The notes beneath the pieces are model-generated. The model searched no databases and was not told the origin of the DNA. It saw nothing but the letters and a program-made list of their open reading frames with translations. Positions 15,902 through 24,200 of a DNA stretch of 42,174 bases are shown one piece after another (positions within the stretch are counted from its first letter, which is position 1; each line of letters begins with the position of its first letter). A program made the position numbers and the translations under genes. The stretch spans positions 1-42,174 of the forward strand of contig CAZPAV010000023.1 in the NCBI GenBank assembly GCA_964584755.1, given 5' to 3'. This DNA is from CAZPAV01 sp964584755 (lineage in GTDB: Bacteria; Actinomycetota; Acidimicrobiia; Spongiisociales; UBA5794).

Positions 15902-16431
15902 TCGGACTCACCTCCCAGGTCCTGGGCCAATCGGGCCAAAGCCCGTCTCGGCCGGGTCTTGACCGTCGATTCGGGTACTCCCAGCGCGGCTGCCGTCTCG
16001 GCGGTGGACCAATCCAACAGGTAACGGGTGACGACGACGGCGCGCAGCTTGCGGGGCAGATTCCCGATGGCCGCGCGCAATCTCGGGTTGGGAGTTGGAT
16101 CGAACGCCATCGTGTCGGGCGGGTCGCGCCACAGGTCCTCGCGACGTCGCTTGCGGAAGACGGAACGTGACCAGTTGACGGCGACCCGGTACACCCACGC
16201 TTCCTGGTTGTCGTAGCGGGCGATCCTGTGCCAGCAGTCGTAGGCGCGGGTCATCGCCTCGTCGACGGCCTCCGCGGCGAGGGCGGGATCTCCCGTCGTC
16301 AGGGCCAGCGCTCGATACAACCGATCCCGTTGCGCGTAGAGGTGCCGGAACGCGGATTCGGGCGGGCTCCAGCCCGTTTCGAGGATCTCCTCCACGGTGG
16401 GTACGCGCATCGAGGACACAGGGGGTTTCAC
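15898..16431 (-). CDS. ECF-type RNA polymerase sigma factor
   Basis: This protein of about 177 residues has region 2 (FRHLYAQRDRLYRALALTTGD through YDNQEAWVYRVAVNWSRSVFRKRRRED) and region 4 (NLPRKLRAVVVTRYLLDWSTAETAAALGVPESTVKTRPRRALARL with helix-turn-helix). The start is put at the GTG at 16431 because AGGGAGG stands just before it; an ATG at 16410 is the alternative. The open frame extends to 16698 but that part has no sigma similarity. It precedes and overlaps a membrane protein that may sequester it. Together they likely form an envelope-sensing unit. Confidence 0.8.
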   Translation of the reverse strand: MKPPVSSMRVPTVEEILETGWSPPESAFRHLYAQRDRLYRALALTTGDPALAAEAVDEAMTRAYDCWHRIARYDNQEAWVYRVAVNWSRSVFRKRRREDLWRDPPDTMAFDPTPNPRLRAAIGNLPRKLRAVVVTRYLLDWSTAETAAALGVPESTVKTRPRRALARLAQDLGGESE

Positions 16432-16988
16432 GACGCCTCCCTGAGGCCGGAGCTGCGGCTCCCATCGACGCTCCACGCTCACCTCTTCCCCCTCGGTCCG
16501 ACCCCGAGCTTCGCTTCCGGTCGGGATGTCCACCAGAGCGGTCTCTGCCACGAGCTCGGAACGACATCGGAGGACAGTCGTGACGGTGCCGCCTCCGACG
16601 GCATGGTCGACCGCAGCCATACGGCGCTGGTGCACAGTATCGAGTGAGGTCACCGTGACGGCCCTCCCGTGGTCCATGACAACCACGGGATCCATCACCG
16701 TGACCCCAAGCTGGAACCTCAGCTCCTGGCCAGCGAGCCCTACGCGATGATGAGGTCACCCAGGGTGTCGACGCGACCGTCGGGCGGTGCTGCCGCTCCC
16801 AGGTGGCCCCTCTTTCCCTCGCGCGGTCTGCTTCGCCCCCTCTCGACCAGGGCCCACCGTCCACGAAGGTGTCTCGGTCCGCGTCACCGGAAGGCACGCA
16901 GAGACCTGGACCGACCCGGTCGAGCGTGGGACGCCGCGTCCGGTTGTCCCGAAGCGCTCGCAGCGAGACTCGCAGCGAGAACGGACAG
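16432..16988. other. intergenic stretch with a symmetrical repeat structure, no clear gene
   Basis: No recognisable gene is present. At 16649-16704 the palindrome GTCACCGTGAC is followed by a perfect 9-bp hairpin (TCCCGTGGT at 16665-16673 with ACCACGGGA at 16682-16690) and then a second TCACCGTGAC copy. The minus-strand frame running upstream from the sigma factor is open to 16698 and has coding-like composition but no known family. This region should hold the sigma-factor promoter. Confidence 0.45.
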
Positions 16989-17034
16989 GGAGAGGGGCGG
17001 CGAGGTGCCGGAGGGCGCCTCGCCGCCCCTCTCC
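16989..17034 (-). terminator. strong hairpin terminator of the NMT1-type binding-protein gene
   Basis: A 17-bp perfect stem (16989-17005 with 17018-17034) extends inward by four more pairs, one of them G-U, around a GGAG loop. It lies 38 bp beyond the stop of the minus-strand gene at 17072. There is no T run. Confidence 0.65.
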
Positions 17035-17071
17035 GACCCGAGCCGGGATCCGGGCCGCCAGGTCGTTGCAG

Positions 17072-18100
17072 CTACGGCCAGAGAAGCTCGTTGGGGGCGA
17101 AGCCCTGGTCGAGGAAGCCGAACTTCACGGCGTTGTCTATCCACGGCTGGATGTCGCCGGCTTCGACGCGATCTCCGAAGATGGGTTGCTTGATGGTGGC
17201 TGCCAGGTCCTCGGACAGCTTGGTGTAGTTCGGCAGGATCGACGTCGCGGCTACGGGGTCGGCGTTGATGTACTCGGTGGCTCGCACGATGGCCCGGTCG
17301 AAGGCCGCGGCCGTGTTGGGGTGTGCATCCAGCCAGCTCTTGGTGGAGAAGTACCCCCCGACCAAGACCCGGTCACCCAAGGAAGCGTACGGGGCCGCGT
17401 CGAGGATCCTCGCGGATCCGTTGCCCACCGCGATGGTGACGAAGGGCTCGACGGTCACGGAAGCATCCACCCGCCCTTGCTCGAGCGCCGCGGGCATGTC
17501 CGGGAACGGCACTTCGGTGAAGTTGACCACATCCGGGTCGAGTCCGTGGTCGGTCAGGTACTTGCTGATCATCAACTCGTTGATGTTGCCCAGCGTGTTG
17601 ACCGCCACCGTGGTGCCTTTCAAGTCGGAGGCACTCTGAATCGTGCTGTCGACCGGTACCAGCAGGGCGTGATTCCAGTGGTCCGGGGCTGCCTGCAGCC
17701 AGGACCCCGTGAAGTACTGGAACTCGAAGCCCTGGTCGTGGGCGAGGATGAGCGAGAGGACGTTGGAAGCCCCGAGGTCGACCTCTCCGGATTCCACCGC
17801 GGGCGCGATGGCGGCACCGCCCGCCATGGGCACGAATTCGACGGTCAGCCCCTCATCGGTGAAGTAGCCCTGCGAGTCCGCCACCCAGGCCTGCAGGAGA
17901 TCCCCGATGGGGATGACACCGACCTTCAGGGTGGTGACCTCCAGTGCCGTCGTGGTCGGTGCGGAGGGGGCCGTGGTGGCCGGTGCCTGGGTTGCTTCGG
18001 TGGCCTCCGTAGTCGTGCCGGCAGTGCCGCCACATGCTGCCACCCCCAGCAGCAACGCCATCACCAGCACGATGAAAGCGGTTCTCCTTCTCCTTCGCAT
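17072..18100 (-). CDS. NMT1/SsuA-type ABC substrate-binding lipoprotein
   Basis: This 342-residue lipoprotein has the signal MRRRRRTAFIVLVMALLLGVAAC with lipobox VAAC, a Thr/Ala-rich linker (about 26-53) and then an NMT1-like type 2 periplasmic-binding domain beginning LKVGVIPIGDLLQAWVADSQGYF. SDLKGTTVAVNTLG and FTEVPFPDMPAALEQGRVDASVTVEPF are the usual family blocks. Family members bind taurine, sulfonates, pyrimidines, nitrate or aromatic acids. The start at 18100 has a strong GAGGAGG site; the frame back to 18277 crosses the promoter. It is probably the partner of the two permeases and ATPase at 35564-38005, which lack a binding protein next to them. A regulon-type operator lies on its promoter. 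Confidence 0.88.
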   Translation of the reverse strand: MRRRRRTAFIVLVMALLLGVAACGGTAGTTTEATEATQAPATTAPSAPTTTALEVTTLKVGVIPIGDLLQAWVADSQGYFTDEGLTVEFVPMAGGAAIAPAVESGEVDLGASNVLSLILAHDQGFEFQYFTGSWLQAAPDHWNHALLVPVDSTIQSASDLKGTTVAVNTLGNINELMISKYLTDHGLDPDVVNFTEVPFPDMPAALEQGRVDASVTVEPFVTIAVGNGSARILDAAPYASLGDRVLVGGYFSTKSWLDAHPNTAAAFDRAIVRATEYINADPVAATSILPNYTKLSEDLAATIKQPIFGDRVEAGDIQPWIDNAVKFGFLDQGFAPNELLWP

Positions 18101-18205
18101 GGTTACCTCCTCTTCTCCCCTGCGCAGGGAGGCGGAGAGAGCGGACCCTGCTCCTCCCCGTGCCGCCACCGGTTCAGGCGCTGTTTCTGTGGAGCCGGTA
18201 GGGAC

Positions 18206-18234
18206 ATTCTGCTCTATGGAAGTAGATTCTGCAA
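18206..18234 (-). promoter_or_regulatory. promoter of the NMT1-type binding-protein gene
   Basis: On the minus strand TTGCAG (18234-18229) and CAGAAT (18211-18206) are 17 bp apart. The three-half-site operator at 18207-18231 overlaps both boxes, so a bound regulator would repress. Confidence 0.45.
18207..18231. promoter_or_regulatory. regulon operator, three half-sites, degenerate centre
   Basis: TTCTG, N5, TGGAA, N5, TTCTG. It has the same 25-bp architecture as the perfect copies at 19136 and 30735, with the central CAGAA changed to TGGAA. It lies in the divergent region between the binding-protein gene and the IclR gene. Confidence 0.65.
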
Positions 18235-18305
18235 GTGAGCCGTCGGCGACGAGACCACCTGCGGACACGCGCGCCACCGATTGCGACGGCTGCCCGACTA
18301 GGGTG

Positions 18306-18320
18306 TTCTGCTATGGAGAA
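18306..18320. promoter_or_regulatory. partial operator overlapping the IclR start codon
   Basis: TTCTG, N5, GAGAA. Two half-sites of the regulon pattern, one base off, span the ATG at 18313. This could allow autoregulation; alternatively it is chance. Confidence 0.3.
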
Positions 18321-19110
18321 TCGTTCCCCCGCGACCCGACCGAAGTACCCCATCGAGTCGGTCGACAACGCCCTGAAGCTGCTGCTGATGTTTCGTGAGC
18401 TGCCGCGGATCGGAGTGACCGAGGCGAGCGAGCGCCTGGGCGTGGCCCGGTCCACGGCGCATCGGTTGCTGGCGATGTTGCAGTACCACGGCTTCGCACA
18501 ACAGGACCCCATCGGCCGGGTCTACCGTCCGGGGCCCGCGCTGCTCCGAGTAGGGCTGACGATCGTGCAGGAAATGGACGTCAGGAGACAGGCGCGGCCC
18601 ACACTCGAGGAGCTGGCCCATCGGTTCGACGAGACCGCGCATCTCGTAGTTCTGCAGGGCAGGGAGATCCTCTTCGTGGACTGTGTCGAGAGCTCGAGAG
18701 CACTACGGGCCGGAGCTCGGGTCGGGAGCTGCCTGCCCGCTCACTGCACCGCGGCTGGAAAGGCACTCCTGGCCGAGCTGCCGGAGCAGCGCCTCCGTGA
18801 TCTGTACCCGTCCGCCGCGCTCGATCCGCTGACACCCAACTCGATCACTCGGCGGGTCGATCTCGAGCGTGAGCTCGCGGCGATCCGTGCGCGCGGCTAC
18901 GCGATCAATACCGAGGAGAGCGAGGTGGGCCTGGCGGCGGTCGCCGCGGCGGTGCGCGACGGAGAGGGGCGTCCGGTCGGGGCGGTGACCGTCGCCGGGC
19001 CGGCGCAGCGGTTCGCAGAATCGCGCCTGGGTCAGGTGGCGGCGGCGCTCTTGTCGGCCGTCGGAGAGATCTCGGCGCGTCTCGAACATGGGTCCCACGA
19101 TGTTGACTGA
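18313..19110 (+). CDS. IclR-family transcriptional regulator
   Basis: This 265-residue protein has an N-terminal winged helix-turn-helix (SVDNALKLLLMFRELPRIGVTEASERLGVARSTAHRLLAML, about residues 15-58). The IclR effector domain follows (from about residue 80), with the usual LPAHCTAAGKALLAEL and INTEESEVGLAAVAAAVRD blocks. IclR proteins sense small acids or aromatic metabolites and bind palindromes near promoters. The start at 18313 is chosen over the open frame back to 18235, which overlaps the divergent operator. The gene lies at the left of the catabolic locus, between the binding-protein gene and the hydrolase operon. It is the only regulator in that locus, hence the candidate reader of the TTCTG/CAGAA operators. 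Its last codons contain the -35 box of the next operon. Confidence 0.9.
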   Translation: MENRSPATRPKYPIESVDNALKLLLMFRELPRIGVTEASERLGVARSTAHRLLAMLQYHGFAQQDPIGRVYRPGPALLRVGLTIVQEMDVRRQARPTLEELAHRFDETAHLVVLQGREILFVDCVESSRALRAGARVGSCLPAHCTAAGKALLAELPEQRLRDLYPSAALDPLTPNSITRRVDLERELAAIRARGYAINTEESEVGLAAVAAAVRDGEGRPVGAVTVAGPAQRFAESRLGQVAAALLSAVGEISARLEHGSHDVD

Positions 19111-19132
19111 GCGCCGCCCGTAGGGCTATAGT
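19103..19132 (+). promoter_or_regulatory. promoter of the hydrolase/CoA-transferase operon
   Basis: TTGACT (19103-19108) overlaps the end of the IclR gene, and TATAGT (19127-19132) follows after 18 bp. An operator begins three bases behind the -10 box. Confidence 0.6.
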
Positions 19133-19135
19133 CGA

Positions 19136-19160
19136 TTCTGGTAAACAGAACATCGTTCTG
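19136..19160. promoter_or_regulatory. regulon operator, perfect three half-sites
   Basis: TTCTG, N5, CAGAA, N5, TTCTG, with no mismatch. It covers the expected transcription start behind TATAGT, so binding would block the amidohydrolase-to-Pht5-like operon. Confidence 0.75.
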
Positions 19161-19250
19161 CAAGGGCTCGTGTCGTTGGGGAGTCCGTGAGCTTGGTCGG
19201 TGGCAGCCACGCTTGGACTCCCGACGATGCCTCGTGAAGGAGACGGCGCG

Positions 19251-20258
19251 ATGTGCTCACCCGAGGAGACCCTGATCGGCCGAGCTCTCACCCTCGCCCG
19301 GGTGCAGGAGTTGAACGCCAAGACCTACTTCTACTCCATGCTCAAGGACAACCCGGCCTTGGCATCGATCCGGCCCGGGGTGGAGGACGAGCTACTCGTC
19401 GGCGCGATCGATCCCCACATCCACGCCTACCCCGACTTCGTTCCCCGAGCCCAGGACATGCTGGAGATCGCGGTCGACGCGGCCCGAGCAGGCATGCGCG
19501 CCGTGGTGTTCAAGGACCACTGGCACCTCTCGGCCGGCGCGGCCTACTTCGTCCAGAAGGCCATCGACGAGATGGTGGGTGACGGCCGTCTCGCTCATCG
19601 GGTGGAGGTCTACGGGGGGCTGGGGTTGAACCTGGGGATCGACCCCAGGGCGGTGGAGGTGGCGCTCCGGTATCCGAACTTCAGGTGCATCTGGTTCCCG
19701 ACGTTCCGTTCTCTGGGATGGGCACGAACCGCCGGATTGGAGGACACCGGCGACTACATCCGCCTCGTGGCCCCTTCCGGCGAGGTTCTTCCCGAGGTTC
19801 GGACGGTCATGGAGATCGCCGCCGAAGCGGGGATCGGCATCGGGCTCGGCCACACCGACTATGAGGAGCTGCTGCCGCTGGCGACTCTGGCCCGGGACCT
19901 CGGTGTGCGCACCGTACTCGACCATCCCCTGCTCGAACTCAATCGACTCACGCTCGAGGAGATCGTCACCCTGGCGGACCTGGGGTGCTTCGTGGGCACG
20001 TACTGCCAGCCGATGATCCCGTCGCTGTACCAGCCGGTCGCCGACCCGATGGCGACCGTCGAGGTGCTGACGGTCGTCGGCGGAGACCGGTGTGTGGCCG
20101 GCAGTGATTTCGGCCAGGTACTGCACGTGAAGACCGTCGACGGTCTTCGCATCTTCATCCGGGCGCTCCTCGGATTCGGGGTGGACCGCGTTCACATCAG
20201 TGCGGCCCTCCGGGACACACCGGCCCGACTGTTGGGACTCCCGCCGGTGGAGGAGTGA
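19251..20258 (+). CDS. DUF6282-type amidohydrolase-like protein
   Basis: This 335-residue protein has the look of a metal-dependent TIM-barrel hydrolase. HxH is in DPHIHAYPD (His56, His58), a KDHWH motif occurs at 88-92, HPLLELN is further on and GSDFGQ is near the end, matching the series of ligands in amidohydrolase-like proteins. The ATG at 19251 has AAGGAGA eight bases before it; an in-frame ATG at 19227 is less likely. It is the first gene behind the best regulon promoter and ends four bases before the CoA-transferase gene. Hydrolysis of an amide, lactone or ring bond is the likely activity; the substrate is unknown. Confidence 0.75.
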   Translation: MCSPEETLIGRALTLARVQELNAKTYFYSMLKDNPALASIRPGVEDELLVGAIDPHIHAYPDFVPRAQDMLEIAVDAARAGMRAVVFKDHWHLSAGAAYFVQKAIDEMVGDGRLAHRVEVYGGLGLNLGIDPRAVEVALRYPNFRCIWFPTFRSLGWARTAGLEDTGDYIRLVAPSGEVLPEVRTVMEIAAEAGIGIGLGHTDYEELLPLATLARDLGVRTVLDHPLLELNRLTLEEIVTLADLGCFVGTYCQPMIPSLYQPVADPMATVEVLTVVGGDRCVAGSDFGQVLHVKTVDGLRIFIRALLGFGVDRVHISAALRDTPARLLGLPPVEE

Positions 20259-20262
20259 GACC

Positions 20263-21108
20263 TTGGGCAAGGTCACGCCCCTGCGCGAGGCGCTCGAGGA
20301 GGTCCCCGACGGTGGCCACGTGGGTTTCGGCGGCTTCGCCATCACGCGGAACGTCACCGCGGCGGCACACGAGCTCATCAGGCTCGGCCGTACCGGACTG
20401 ACGCTGACGCAGTGTGTCGGCGGTCTCGATACGGATCTCCTCGTCGGCGGTGGGGCCGTCCGGCGGCTGATCTACTCCGGGGGGTCACTCGATCGGTTCG
20501 GTCTCCTGTACGCGGTCAACGCTGCGGTGGTGTCGGGCCGGATCGAGGTTCAGGAGTACTCGAGTCTGGCGCTCGCGTTGCGTCTCCACGCGGCGGGCCT
20601 GGGGCTCCCCTTCGTCCCGTCCCGTTCCATGCTCGGCTCCGACCTGCTGGAACCACTCATCGACTCAGGCGGAGTCGAGGTGGGTGTCGACCCGTTCGGT
20701 GGAAGCCCGGTGGTGCTGATGCCGCCGCTCCGCCCCGACGTCGCCGTCGTTCACGTCGATGTAGCCGACGAAGCGGGCAATAGCTGTCTCGCCGGGCCGA
20801 CCTGGACCATTCCGGATCTCGCCTTCGCCGCGGGGCGGACGATCGTTCTCTGCGAGGAAGTCGTTCCGGTGGGGTCGATCCCGCCGGAGAGGGTCGTGAT
20901 ACCGGGCGCGATCGTCGAGGCCGTCTGTGTCGTACCGAGGGGTGCGCATCCGAGCGCCGTGTATGGCCGGTACGACTACGACGCCGGCCATCTCCGGCAG
21001 TACGTCGAGACTGTCCGCACCGGCTCCGACGGGATGACGTCCTACTTGGACCGCTACGTGCGAGGTGTGAGCGACTTCGAGGAGTATCTGCGCGAGGTGG
21101 GGGCATGA
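20263..21108 (+). CDS. CoA-transferase alpha subunit, glutaconate CoA-transferase type
   Basis: This 281-residue class I CoA-transferase A subunit has a GGHVGFGGF glycine loop near residue 17, a GGxxxR segment, and VQEYSSLALALRLHAAGLGLPFVPSRS with Glu98. That Glu sits where the related ring-opening hydrolase IpdA has its key Glu. The start is a TTG at 20263 behind GGAGG; no ATG or GTG fits, and the frame upstream lies in the hydrolase gene. Its stop overlaps the beta subunit (ATGA). The pair moves CoA onto an acid such as a dicarboxylate, or opens a ring if it is IpdAB-like. The beta subunit keeps the transferase Glu, which favours transfer. Confidence 0.82.
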   Translation: MGKVTPLREALEEVPDGGHVGFGGFAITRNVTAAAHELIRLGRTGLTLTQCVGGLDTDLLVGGGAVRRLIYSGGSLDRFGLLYAVNAAVVSGRIEVQEYSSLALALRLHAAGLGLPFVPSRSMLGSDLLEPLIDSGGVEVGVDPFGGSPVVLMPPLRPDVAVVHVDVADEAGNSCLAGPTWTIPDLAFAAGRTIVLCEEVVPVGSIPPERVVIPGAIVEAVCVVPRGAHPSAVYGRYDYDAGHLRQYVETVRTGSDGMTSYLDRYVRGVSDFEEYLREVGA

Positions 21109-21893
21109 AGCTGCTACGGCGACCCCGCGGTTCGGAGAGACGGTGGAGCCCGGGGGAGATGCTGGCCGTCGCGGGGGCACGCCTCATCTCGGATGACGAC
21201 GTCCTGGTCGTCGGCTTGGGGCTTCCCCAAGTGGCGGCGCTTCTCGCGAAACGCACCCACGCCCCACACGCGGTGGTACTGCTGGAGATCGGCGTGTTCG
21301 AGCCCTTTCCCCGGGAGCCGGCCGTGGGAATCGCCGATCCCAGGATGTGGGAAGAGGCCACGGCCTTCGGCGGCATGATGGATGTGCTGGGTCGCATGCT
21401 GTCGGGAGGGCGGGTGTCCTTGGGGCTGCTCGGCGCCCTCCAGGTGGATCCTCGCGGTTGCGTGAACACCACGCTGGTGCGCGACGGTGGGACGGGTCGC
21501 CGCTTTCTCGGCTCGGGGGGAGCCAACGACATCATGTCACTGGCACGGCGGACGATCATTCTCATGCGCCACGAGGCGCGGAGGTTCCGGGAGACCGTCG
21601 ACTTCGTCACGAGTCCCGGCAGGCGGGTCGGCGGACGCTCCCGCCTCGAACTCGGGCTCGTGGGAGAAGGTCCGGTGGCGATCGTGACCGACCGGGCCTT
21701 GATCACCCTCTCGGATTCCGGTGCAGTGCTGGCTTCCGTGCACCCGGGGGAAGACCCTGAGCAGGTCATGGCCGAGACGCCGATGATGCTCAGGTTGCCG
21801 ACCGGTGGGCCGGAGATCACGCCTGCGCCGTCGGCGGAGGCGTTGCGGTTACTGCGAACCGAGATCGACGCGCCGGGCTGGTACACACGCTGA
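21105..21893 (+). CDS. CoA-transferase beta subunit, glutaconate CoA-transferase type
   Basis: This 262-residue partner of the alpha subunit has the catalytic-type Glu61 in VVLLEIGVFEP, the position that carries the CoA-thioester-forming Glu in GctB. The DPRGCVNTTLV and GSGGANDIMSLARRTIILM blocks are typical. It overlaps the alpha gene by four bases, fixing equal synthesis. Together they would activate or transfer CoA to the pathway acid for the acyl-CoA dehydrogenase, hydratase and lyase encoded further on. Confidence 0.82.
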   Translation: MKLLRRPRGSERRWSPGEMLAVAGARLISDDDVLVVGLGLPQVAALLAKRTHAPHAVVLLEIGVFEPFPREPAVGIADPRMWEEATAFGGMMDVLGRMLSGGRVSLGLLGALQVDPRGCVNTTLVRDGGTGRRFLGSGGANDIMSLARRTIILMRHEARRFRETVDFVTSPGRRVGGRSRLELGLVGEGPVAIVTDRALITLSDSGAVLASVHPGEDPEQVMAETPMMLRLPTGGPEITPAPSAEALRLLRTEIDAPGWYTR

Positions 21894-21917
21894 CGGGAGG
21901 GGAGGGACGGAGCAGGC

Positions 21918-23435
21918 ATGAGCACATCACCGAACGGCGTCGCCAGACGAACCTGGGGGATGGTGATCGACGGTCAGACGGTACAGGCCGCGGCGGGCGG
22001 GACGCTGAGCGCGATCAACCCGGCGACGGGTCGCACCCTGGGTGTGTTCCCCGCCGGCGCTCGTGAGGACGTCGCCCGCGCCGTCGACGCGGCACGGACC
22101 GCCTTTCCAGGGTGGAGAGACATGGCGGTGACCGCCCGGGCGGCGCTGGTGTCGAGGCTCGCAGACGTCGTCGAGGAGCACGCGTCCGAGCTGGCCCTGC
22201 TCGACACGCTCGACAACGGCAGCCCCATCCGGCAGATGAGGAACGACGTGGCCCTCGGCGTGCAACAGATGCGGTACTTCGCGGGGCTGGCGCTCCAACT
22301 CCGCGGAGAGACCATCCCCACTCCCGACGGGAGCCTCGACTTCACGGTGAGAGAGCCGTTCGGCGTCGTCGGCAGGATCATCCCCTTCAACCATCCACTC
22401 ATGTTCGCGGTGGCCCGTATCGCCGCTCCGTTGGTGGCAGGCAACACGGTGGTGTTGAAGCCGTCGGAGCAGACGTCCTTGTCTGCTCTGCGCCTCGGAG
22501 AGCTGGCATGCTCGGTGCTGCCTCCCGGCGTGCTCAACGTCATCACCGGCTTGGGTGACGTGGCCGGGGACGCCCTGGTGGGTCACCCGGACGTGCCGCG
22601 CATCGCCTTCACCGGAGCCGCGGAGGTCGGCAGGAGGATCCAGCAGCGGGCCGCCGCCGTGGCGGTGAAGACGGTCACGATCGAGCTCGGGGGGAAGAAT
22701 CCGCTGATCGTGTTCCCGGACGCGGATTTCGAGGCCGCGGTCGCGGGGGCTCTCCGGGGCATGAACTTCACCTGGCAAGGGCAGTCGTGCGGCTCGACAT
22801 CGCGACTGTTCGTCCACCGGTCCCTCTTCGACGAGTTCGTGTCCAGCCTCGGCGAGCGCATGGCCGGACTGCGCCAGGGGGATCCGACCGACGAAACCAC
22901 CGAAGTTGGCGCCATCGTCTCGCAGCGGCAGTACGACAAGGTCATGTCGTACATTCGGGAGGCTCGAGACGATCGCCGAGTTCGACTGGTGACCGGCGGC
23001 GGACCCCCGGCCGATCCGGCGCTGACCGGAGGGCTCTTCATTCGCCCCACCCTGTTCGTGGCGAGCGACGACGACCTCCCCCTGGTGCGCGAGGAGATCT
23101 TCGGGCCGGTGCTGGTGGCGATGGCATTCGACGGCTACGACGAAGTGATCGCTCGGGCCAACTCGGTCGATTACGGCCTCGCGGCATCGGTGTGGTCGGG
23201 GGATGGAGCGTTGGGTGTTCGGGCGGCCCTCGATCTCCGGGCCGGGTATGTGTGGGTGAACACCGTCTCCGATCACATCCCGGGCGCGCCGTTCGGCGGG
23301 GTGAAAGGCAGCGGCGTAGGGAGGGAGGAAGGGATCGAGGAGCTGTACGACTACACGCAGATCAAGAACGTCAACCTGGCGTTGGGGCGAGGGAGCCCCG
23401 TTCCGGGTCTTCGGAAGGAGGGCACCGATGCTTGA
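21918..23435 (+). CDS. NAD(P)-dependent aldehyde dehydrogenase
   Basis: This 505-residue member of the aldehyde dehydrogenase superfamily has all active-site residues visible: Asn158 in PFNHP, Lys181 in LKPSEQ, Glu256 in IELGGKNP and nucleophile Cys291 in GQSCGS. It oxidises an aldehyde to the acid in the cytoplasm. The ATG at 21918 follows a GGAGGGGAGGGA stretch. Its last codons overlap the SDR gene by 8 bp. Alongside the SDR it would convert an alcohol to a carboxylic acid ready for CoA transfer. Confidence 0.92.
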   Translation: MSTSPNGVARRTWGMVIDGQTVQAAAGGTLSAINPATGRTLGVFPAGAREDVARAVDAARTAFPGWRDMAVTARAALVSRLADVVEEHASELALLDTLDNGSPIRQMRNDVALGVQQMRYFAGLALQLRGETIPTPDGSLDFTVREPFGVVGRIIPFNHPLMFAVARIAAPLVAGNTVVLKPSEQTSLSALRLGELACSVLPPGVLNVITGLGDVAGDALVGHPDVPRIAFTGAAEVGRRIQQRAAAVAVKTVTIELGGKNPLIVFPDADFEAAVAGALRGMNFTWQGQSCGSTSRLFVHRSLFDEFVSSLGERMAGLRQGDPTDETTEVGAIVSQRQYDKVMSYIREARDDRRVRLVTGGGPPADPALTGGLFIRPTLFVASDDDLPLVREEIFGPVLVAMAFDGYDEVIARANSVDYGLAASVWSGDGALGVRAALDLRAGYVWVNTVSDHIPGAPFGGVKGSGVGREEGIEELYDYTQIKNVNLALGRGSPVPGLRKEGTDA

Positions 23436-24192
23436 CTTCGGCTTGACGAATCGCGTCGTGATCGTCACCGGAGGCGCCCAGGGTCTGGGGCGCGCCTACT
23501 GCCTGGGCTTCGGCGAGCAGGGAGCCAAGGTGGTCGTGGCGGACCTTCAACAGGCGGGCGCGGAGCAGGTGGCGGACGAGGTGGTTGGAGCAGGGGGAGT
23601 GGCGATGGCGGTGGCGGTCGATGTGGCCGACGAGAGCTCCGTCGCTTCGATGGTCGGTGCGGTACAGACCCGCTACGGCGCACCGACGGTGCTCGTCAAC
23701 AACGCTGCTGTCTTCTCCACGCTACGAATGGGGTCGTTCACGGGCATCTCCGTTGCCGAATGGGACCGGGTCATGGCCGTCAACGTGAAGGGAGCGTTTC
23801 TCTGTGCCCGCGCCGTCGTGCCGCTCATGGCCGAGGCCGGCTACGGCAAGATCATCAACATCTCCTCGAGCACGGTCTGGATCGGTCGCCCGAACTACCT
23901 GCACTATGTGACCTCCAAGATGGCGTTGATCGGAATGACACGCGCGCTCGCATCGGAGGTGGGACCGTCCGGGATTCGCGTCAACGCGCTGACCCCGGGA
24001 GCCACCATCACCGAAGTACCGAGGGAAACTGTCACGCCGGTGCAGTTCGAGGCCATTGCGGCCCAGACTGCACTGCGTCGCTCCGAGGAGCCGCAGGATC
24101 TCGTGGGCACCGTGCTCTTCCTCGCGTCCCCCGCTTCGGACTTCATGACCGGCCAGACCTTGAACGTGGACGGGGGGCAGGCTTTCCACTAG
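23428..24192 (+). CDS. short-chain dehydrogenase/reductase
   Basis: This 254-residue classical SDR has the nucleotide-binding TGGAQGLG (14-21), a DVAD turn near 65, NNAA at 91-94, catalytic Ser around 146-148, and Tyr160-x3-Lys164. It ends with VDGG, the usual C-terminal block. It overlaps the aldehyde dehydrogenase by 8 bp and is followed after 8 bp by the Pht5-like gene. A hydroxyl/keto interconversion is expected; substrate not readable. Confidence 0.9.
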   Translation: MLDFGLTNRVVIVTGGAQGLGRAYCLGFGEQGAKVVVADLQQAGAEQVADEVVGAGGVAMAVAVDVADESSVASMVGAVQTRYGAPTVLVNNAAVFSTLRMGSFTGISVAEWDRVMAVNVKGAFLCARAVVPLMAEAGYGKIINISSSTVWIGRPNYLHYVTSKMALIGMTRALASEVGPSGIRVNALTPGATITEVPRETVTPVQFEAIAAQTALRRSEEPQDLVGTVLFLASPASDFMTGQTLNVDGGQAFH

Positions 24193-24200
24193 GAGGAGAG

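Noticed and set aside
20263..21893. The two-subunit CoA-transferase as an IpdAB steroid ring-opening hydrolase
   Set aside because: The alpha subunit has a Glu at the IpdA-like place, but the beta subunit keeps the transferase Glu61, and no steroid genes are near. CoA-transferase is the better call.
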